From Lachnospiraceae bacterium G41 (GTDB lineage: Bacteria > Bacillota > Clostridia > Lachnospirales > Lachnospiraceae), in the NCBI GenBank assembly GCA_900100245.1, contig FNEU01000002.1, forward strand, positions 186,001-250,000: a DNA stretch of 64,000 nt. Direction: 5' to 3'. Within the stretch, counting starts at the first letter, position 1. Every line of letters starts with the position of its first letter. This document shows positions 59,430-64,000 of the stretch, piece by piece. The position numbers were made by a program, and so were the translations under genes. The notes beneath the pieces were generated by a model. That model was not told the origin of the DNA, made no database searches, and worked only from the letters and a program-made list of their open reading frames with translations.

Positions 59430-60440
59430 ATGAGTAGAATCGCAGTGCTTGGTGCGGGCAGTTGGGGAATCGCACTTGCAAAACTTTTATATAACAACGG
59501 AAATGAAGTGACCGTATGGTCTGCTCTCGAGGATGAAATAACGATGCTAAAAGAAAAGAGAGAGCATGTCGACAAGCTTCCCGGAGTTAAGCTTCCGGAC
59601 GATATGATATTTACATCGTCCCTAAAAGATGCGGTCGACGGAAGAGAAGTCATCATCATGGCTGTACCTTCACCTTTTATTAAGTCTACATCAGCTTCTT
59701 TAAAGGAGTTTTATAAAGAAGACCAGATAATCGTTAATGTTGCCAAGGGTATTGAAAGCGATACTTTACTGACGCTCTCGGAAGTTATCGAAAGAGAGAT
59801 TCCCGGTTCGACCGTAGCAGTTCTTTCCGGCCCTTCACATGCAGAGGAAGTGGGAAGAGGAATTCCCACAACAATTGTTGTTGCTACCAAGAAAAAAGAA
59901 ACAGCAATGTTCTTGCAGAATCTTTTTATGAGCGAAGTATTCAGAGTATATACATCACCTGATGTAAAGGGCGTTGAAATCGGCGCAGCTCTTAAAAACG
60001 TAATCGCACTTGCTGCAGGTATTGCTGATGGCCTCGGATACGGAGACAATACAAAGGCCGCTCTTATAACCAGAGGTATGGCTGAGATTTCAAGACTCGG
60101 CAAGGCAATGGGCGGAAGACCCGAGACCTTTTACGGTTTATCGGGTATCGGCGATTTAATCGTTACTTGTGCAAGTATGCATTCAAGAAACCGTCGTGCA
60201 GGTATGCTTCTTGCTCAGGGTAAGACTTTGGCCGAAGCTCAGGCAGAAATTAAGATGGTAATCGAAGGTGCAAACTGTGCTAAGGCAGCAAAGGTACTCG
60301 CTGAAAAATACGGAGTATCAATGCCCATCGTAGAAGAAGTAAACAAAATTCTTTTTGAGAATAAATCTGCAAAAGATGTCTGCAACGAACTTATGCTTCG
60401 TGACGCAAGAATCGAAATTAAAGCCGCAGAGTGGAAATAA
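59430..60440 (+). CDS. gpsA: Glycerol-3-phosphate dehydrogenase [NAD(P)+]
   Basis: Makes sn-glycerol-3-phosphate for phospholipids from dihydroxyacetone phosphate, 336 aa. N-terminal Rossmann motif GAGSWGIALAKLL, FPVSPS-equivalent AVPSPFIKST, GPSHAEEVGRGIPT, and active-site Lys region GAALKNVIALAAGIADGLGY. In many Clostridia plsY lies between der and gpsA; here the two genes are 25 bases apart with no plsY. AAGGATATTAAGG ribosome site. Confidence 0.98.
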   Translation: MSRIAVLGAGSWGIALAKLLYNNGNEVTVWSALEDEITMLKEKREHVDKLPGVKLPDDMIFTSSLKDAVDGREVIIMAVPSPFIKSTSASLKEFYKEDQIIVNVAKGIESDTLLTLSEVIEREIPGSTVAVLSGPSHAEEVGRGIPTTIVVATKKKETAMFLQNLFMSEVFRVYTSPDVKGVEIGAALKNVIALAAGIADGLGYGDNTKAALITRGMAEISRLGKAMGGRPETFYGLSGIGDLIVTCASMHSRNRRAGMLLAQGKTLAEAQAEIKMVIEGANCAKAAKVLAEKYGVSMPIVEEVNKILFENKSAKDVCNELMLRDARIEIKAAEWK

Positions 60441-60460
60441 ATTATTCGGAGGGTTATAAA

Positions 60461-61291
60461 ATGGGAAAGGTATACGATAAATTAAAAAATTGTTTGGATT
60501 GCGTAAGAAAGCAGACCGATTTTGTTCCGAAGGTTGCGATTGTGCTTGGTTCAGGTCTTGGAAATTACGCTGATAATATAAAGGTTGAATGCGAGATTGA
60601 ATATTCATCAATCGAAGGTTTCCCTGTATCAACAGTTCCCGGACATGCCGGCAAATTTATCTTTGGTTACGTGGATGATGTTCCCGTTGTTTGCATGAAG
60701 GGAAGAGTACATTACTATGAAGGCTATGATTTATCGGACGTTGTGCTTCCAATAAGACTCATGGGTCTTTTGGGAGCTAAGATTTTATTCCTTACCAATG
60801 CATCGGGCGGAATCAACAAGGCTTTCAAGGCCGGTGATTTTATGATGATTACCGATCATATCGCAACACTTTTCCCCAATCCTTTAATCGGGCCCAATGT
60901 AGACGAGCTCGGAACCAGATTTCCCGATATGAGCCATGTTTACAATCTTGAGTTACAGGATATTATCAGAGAAAGTGCAAAAGAACTTGATATAGACTTA
61001 AAAGAAGGCGTATATGTTCAGCTTACAGGTCCTTCTTTCGAATCTCCTGCAGATATAAGAATGCTTGGTATTCTCGGAGCGGATGCCGTAGGTATGAGTA
61101 CCGTTTGCGAAGCTATTGTTGCTAACCATATGGGACTTAAGATTTGCGGTATTTCATGCGTATGCAATCTCGCTGCAGGCATTTCTCCCACACCTTTAAC
61201 TCACGAGGAAGTACAGCAGGCAGGAAAAGATGCGGCACCTAAGTTCGAAAAACTGGTTACTCTTGCGGTTAAGAAAATGGCTTTGATCTAA
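60461..61291 (+). CDS. Purine nucleoside phosphorylase I
   Basis: Trimeric PNP of 276 aa, salvages inosine and guanosine. IVLGSGLGNYAD, MKGRVHYYEGYDLSDVVLPI, TNASGGINKAFKAGDFMMIT, GPSFESPADIRML and GMSTVCEA are all family markers. ATG 60461 (MGKVYDKL) has a CGGAGGG site; the upstream frame from 60431 lies inside gpsA. Its stop shares a base with the next gene's start. Confidence 0.95.
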   Translation: MGKVYDKLKNCLDCVRKQTDFVPKVAIVLGSGLGNYADNIKVECEIEYSSIEGFPVSTVPGHAGKFIFGYVDDVPVVCMKGRVHYYEGYDLSDVVLPIRLMGLLGAKILFLTNASGGINKAFKAGDFMMITDHIATLFPNPLIGPNVDELGTRFPDMSHVYNLELQDIIRESAKELDIDLKEGVYVQLTGPSFESPADIRMLGILGADAVGMSTVCEAIVANHMGLKICGISCVCNLAAGISPTPLTHEEVQQAGKDAAPKFEKLVTLAVKKMALI

Positions 61292-63003
61292 TGGATGCTT
61301 TTATTTTAATTTCTTTTATCATAGGCGGTATAATTATCGCTCTTGTTGTAAACATTATTACCCAACATAACAAGGTTAAAAGATTTGCCGAAAGACTTAG
61401 AAGAAATTTCGGTCAAATCGAAAGAAAAGAATACGATCCCGAAAAAGCTGCTTCATACAGAGGGTATTATTTAAACCATCTGGATGATGACGGTTTTTAT
61501 ATTGATGATATTACATGGAACGACGCGGAAGGCGAGACTCTTTACAATTCGATTAACAAGTGTTATTCATCCTGCGGCGACGAGTATCTTTATTACACTT
61601 TAAGATGTATCGATACCAATCCTTCAAAAGAGAAGATTGACAAATATGCTTCACAGACCGATGCACTAATCGAAGATACAGAGTTAAGAGTCAAGCTTCA
61701 GCTTTTATTTGCGAAGCTTGGTAAAACAGGTAAGCATTCGGTATTTGAATATATTTCTCTTTTATCAGATGTCAAAAAAGTACCCCTGATACTTTTTTAT
61801 ATTGTATGGCTCGTTTATATTCTTATAATCGGCTCGTTTTTTATTAATGTCACACTCGGCATCTGCCTTCTTATTGCGTGGATGATAGTGTGTGTATTTA
61901 TCTATATTTCACACAACAAGCTGGTTCAAAACTATATCACATCTTTTGAGTACATAGTAAGAACTCTTATCATCAGCGAAAAAGCAGTCGCAATGAAGAT
62001 TCCTTTTTATGAGGAAGAGTACGAAAGACTCACAGAACTTCGTAAAAAACTTAAGGGTGTTAAAACTTCTTATCTTTCTTTTATCAAGCAGAGTAACAGA
62101 ACCGGAATTGCGGATTTGGCAAGCGGTATGACTGCGATTATTAACTGCTTCTTCCTAATTGACATTTTTTTCTTTTATAAGATGTTAAAATATGTAATCG
62201 ACAACGAGGATGCTTACGGTGAAATATTTGCAATCTTGGGAAAGATGGAAAGCCAGATAAGCGTTGCGAATTTAAAAGCGTCATTAGAGGATACCTGCGT
62301 ACCGACATTTACGGATGAAAAGATCATAAAAGGCGTGGATATGATTCACCCTCTGGTAAATAATTGTGTTCCCAATTCGTTTGACAATTCAAAGGGAATG
62401 CTTATTACAGGCTCGAATGCTTCGGGTAAATCCACATTTTTAAGAAGCGTTTTAGTTAACGCAATTCTTTCCGAGAGCGTATATGTTGCGTGCGCGAAGG
62501 AGTTTTCTTTTAGGAGCTCCGAGCTTTTCTCCTCGATGTCATTAAGCGATTCGCTTGGAACCGGAGAGAGTTATTACATGGCTGAGATAAATTCCATAAA
62601 CAGAATTATCAAGGCGAAGGAATCGGGCGCAAATGTTATATGCTTCCTTGATGAAGTTTTAAGAGGAACGAATACGGTAGAACGTGTGGCTGCGGCAACA
62701 GAAATCCTAAAATATCTGACAGGTGAGAATATCATCACTCTGGCGGCTACGCACGATATAGAACTTACTTATCTTCTCGAAAAAGATTATGACAATCATT
62801 TTTTCAGAGAGGAGATTAGAAAAGACGATGACGGCAAAGAAGATATTTATTTCTCGTATAAAATAAACGACGGCAGGTCAGATACTAGAAATGCACTTCT
62901 TTTGCTTAAGATTAAGGAATACCCTTCGGAAATAGTCGAAAATGCTCAGATTCTTTCCAAAGGTTTTGTGGATACGGGGAAATGGCAGTATGATGAAGGT
63001 TAA
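61291..63003 (+). CDS. MutS-superfamily ATPase with membrane helices
   Basis: Protein of 570 aa with a signal-anchor helix at residues 5-22 and two further helices at about 163-210. The C-terminal ATPase is clear: GSNASGKSTFLRSVLVNA, Walker B VICFLDEVLRGT, and ETLAATHDIEL-like switch (LAATHDIELT). Mismatch-recognition domains are missing. This is a membrane-anchored MutS-like family seen in Clostridia and Bacteroidetes with no assigned function. It overlaps the pnp gene by one base and rnhA by 14 bases. Confidence 0.88.
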   Translation: MDAFILISFIIGGIIIALVVNIITQHNKVKRFAERLRRNFGQIERKEYDPEKAASYRGYYLNHLDDDGFYIDDITWNDAEGETLYNSINKCYSSCGDEYLYYTLRCIDTNPSKEKIDKYASQTDALIEDTELRVKLQLLFAKLGKTGKHSVFEYISLLSDVKKVPLILFYIVWLVYILIIGSFFINVTLGICLLIAWMIVCVFIYISHNKLVQNYITSFEYIVRTLIISEKAVAMKIPFYEEEYERLTELRKKLKGVKTSYLSFIKQSNRTGIADLASGMTAIINCFFLIDIFFFYKMLKYVIDNEDAYGEIFAILGKMESQISVANLKASLEDTCVPTFTDEKIIKGVDMIHPLVNNCVPNSFDNSKGMLITGSNASGKSTFLRSVLVNAILSESVYVACAKEFSFRSSELFSSMSLSDSLGTGESYYMAEINSINRIIKAKESGANVICFLDEVLRGTNTVERVAAATEILKYLTGENIITLAATHDIELTYLLEKDYDNHFFREEIRKDDDGKEDIYFSYKINDGRSDTRNALLLLKIKEYPSEIVENAQILSKGFVDTGKWQYDEG

Positions 63004-63481
63004 AATTTATTCCGACGGTGCCTGCAAGGGCAATCCCGACGGTCCGGGCGGTTACGGAACACTTTTACAATACGTCGATAAGGAAAACAAACTTCACGAA
63101 AAGGAATTCTGCGCGGGTTACAAGGCTACGACAAACAACAGAATGGAGCTCATGGGCGTCATTACGGGGTTTGAGGCTTTAAAGCAGAAATGTGATGTGG
63201 AGGTTGTATCTGACTCAAAATATGTCTGCGATGCATTTAACCAGCACTGGATATATGCATGGATGAAAAACGGCTGGAAAAAGTCCAACAAAGAGCCTGT
63301 TAAAAACAAAGAACTCTGGGAAAGACTTCTTAAGGCAATGGATGGACATAACGTGACTTTTACATGGATAAAAGGTCATGCGGGTCACAGAGAAAACGAA
63401 CGCTGTGATTTTCTTGCTTCAAGTTCGGCTAAAGGCAGTGAACTTCTTGACGATGACGGCCTTTCGATGTATCATAGTTAG
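62990..63481 (+). CDS. rnhA: Ribonuclease HI
   Basis: RNase H of 163 aa that removes RNA from RNA-DNA hybrids. IYSDGACKGNPDGPGGYGT holds the first Asp, NNRMELMGVITGF the Glu, VVSDSKYVCDAF the second Asp, and GHAGHRENERCDFLA the last acid with its basic loop, so the catalytic DEDD set is complete. ATG 62990/62993; the start overlaps the MutS-like gene. Confidence 0.95.
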   Translation: MMKVKIYSDGACKGNPDGPGGYGTLLQYVDKENKLHEKEFCAGYKATTNNRMELMGVITGFEALKQKCDVEVVSDSKYVCDAFNQHWIYAWMKNGWKKSNKEPVKNKELWERLLKAMDGHNVTFTWIKGHAGHRENERCDFLASSSAKGSELLDDDGLSMYHS

Positions 63482-63544
63482 TTGGAAATACCTTTTTATT
63501 TTGGTATATTTTAAACATTTTCAAAAGAGACTTCGGAGGTCTTG

Positions 63545-63688
63545 ATGTTTAGCGCATTTATTTCAAGTTTATTAAGTTATCTGCTTGTTTTCGCAGTATT
63601 TGTGGGAGTTATCGTTTTAGCTGTGATTATAGGCATTCTTTTAAGAAAAGTTGCAGATAAATTGAAGAGGGTTCACAGAGAAGAGTAA
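63545..63688 (+). CDS. Small single-helix membrane protein
   Basis: 47-aa protein with a strong CGGAGG site 5 bases before ATG 63545: MFSAFISSLLSYLLVFAVFV continuing as one long hydrophobic helix, then a basic tail RKVADKLKRVHREE. Topology is probably N-out, C-in. Similar small anchors occur near cell envelope genes, but I do not recognise a family. Too short for most ORF filters. Confidence 0.7.
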   Translation: MFSAFISSLLSYLLVFAVFVGVIVLAVIIGILLRKVADKLKRVHREE

Positions 63689-63774
63689 TTTTTTATGATT
63701 TGAGCTGATCATAATATTTCTTCAACAAGAAATTAAGTGATAAATTTTACTTGAATTAATAAGGAGGAGTTCTT

Positions 63775-64000
63775 ATGTCAAAGAGATTTGGGGTTTCAGT
63801 TGCATTTATCAGTGCTTTCGCATTTTTCTGCGGATGGTACAGTTTTCCTTGGATTCTTATCGGAACCATTTTAGTATTACTTTTAGCAGGTGAAGAAGAA
63901 GTACTTAAAAAGAATGTTCTTAATGCATTCTTCTTATCATTCATTCTTCTTATTGCCAATATGGTTCTTGGATGGATTTCCAGAAAGTATCTCGGAATTT
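63775..64000 (+). CDS. Membrane protein, partial at the window end
   Basis: ATG 63775 with AAGGAGGAG upstream; the frame is open to the last base. The visible 75 residues are MSKRFGVSVAFISAFAFFCG, then a second hydrophobic run, a charged EEEVLKKN turn and another helix. At least three membrane segments. The family is not identifiable from this part. Confidence 0.75.
   Translation, partial: MSKRFGVSVAFISAFAFFCGWYSFPWILIGTILVLLLAGEEEVLKKNVLNAFFLSFILLIANMVLGWISRKYLGI

Noticed and set aside
1-64000. CRISPR array
   Set aside because: No regularly spaced identical repeats with unique spacers and no cas genes are seen.

Overview
The window looks like chromosome from a low-GC Gram-positive anaerobe of the Clostridia, most likely a Lachnospiraceae relative (Butyrivibrio-like). 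This is inferred from gene content and protein flavour: ftsQ next to ftsZ with no ftsA, a UvrX-type Y-family polymerase paired with a YolD-like protein, YhaN/YhaO-type SbcCD homologues, the DUF512-der-gpsA cluster, strong AGGAGG ribosome sites and many short lipoproteins. No database search was possible, so family names rest on motif recognition.

Layout. 1-2.3 kb: end of ftsQ, ftsZ and nrdR, closed by a terminator. 2.3-11.5 kb: a tightly packed dipeptide/oligopeptide-type ABC operon (binding lipoprotein, two permeases, two ATPases) with a PseG-like gene between the permeases, then a YqeG-type phosphatase and a NatA/NatB-like exporter whose permease carries a CPBP protease domain. 11.5-15.4 kb (minus strand): an LtaS-like sulfatase, a YolD-like protein and a dinB-type polymerase, headed by a consensus promoter with an SOS-box-like site and apparently no leader. 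15.5-18.6 kb: a membrane protein, a MutS-superfamily ATPase and a glycosyltransferase.

18.6-33.7 kb and 43.3-55.2 kb are two accessory regions of about 35 small genes, all on the plus strand. They encode HAD phosphatases, nucleotidyltransferases, GNAT acetyltransferases, an S51 peptidase, an Imm1 protein, a P-loop kinase, MarR/flavodoxin pairs, a NimA-like protein, an adenosine deaminase homologue, an EamA transporter, a methyltransferase, a CHAP protein, chromate-type transporters and orphan lipoproteins. Several genes are broken: a TfoX stub, a truncated flavodoxin, an isochorismatase with an internal deletion and a frameshifted GNAT. Many spacers share pieces of one composite, hairpin-forming repeat. 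One segment (MarR-flavodoxin-GNAT) is present twice in circularly permuted order. Together these suggest a cassette-like, repeat-bounded gene capture system without a visible integrase. This is the most unusual feature of the window.

33.7-43.0 kb returns mostly to core functions: truB between two related lipoproteins, a vapBC toxin-antitoxin pair, an OGG-type glycosylase, SbcD/SbcC-like proteins, mscL, and rplM-rpsI behind a structured leader. The second accessory region opens with an orphan parB and ends at a tRNA-Glu gene. 55.3-64 kb holds a membrane diguanylate cyclase, a DUF512 protein, der, gpsA, purine nucleoside phosphorylase, a second MutS-like membrane ATPase, RNase HI and two small membrane proteins, the last cut by the window edge.
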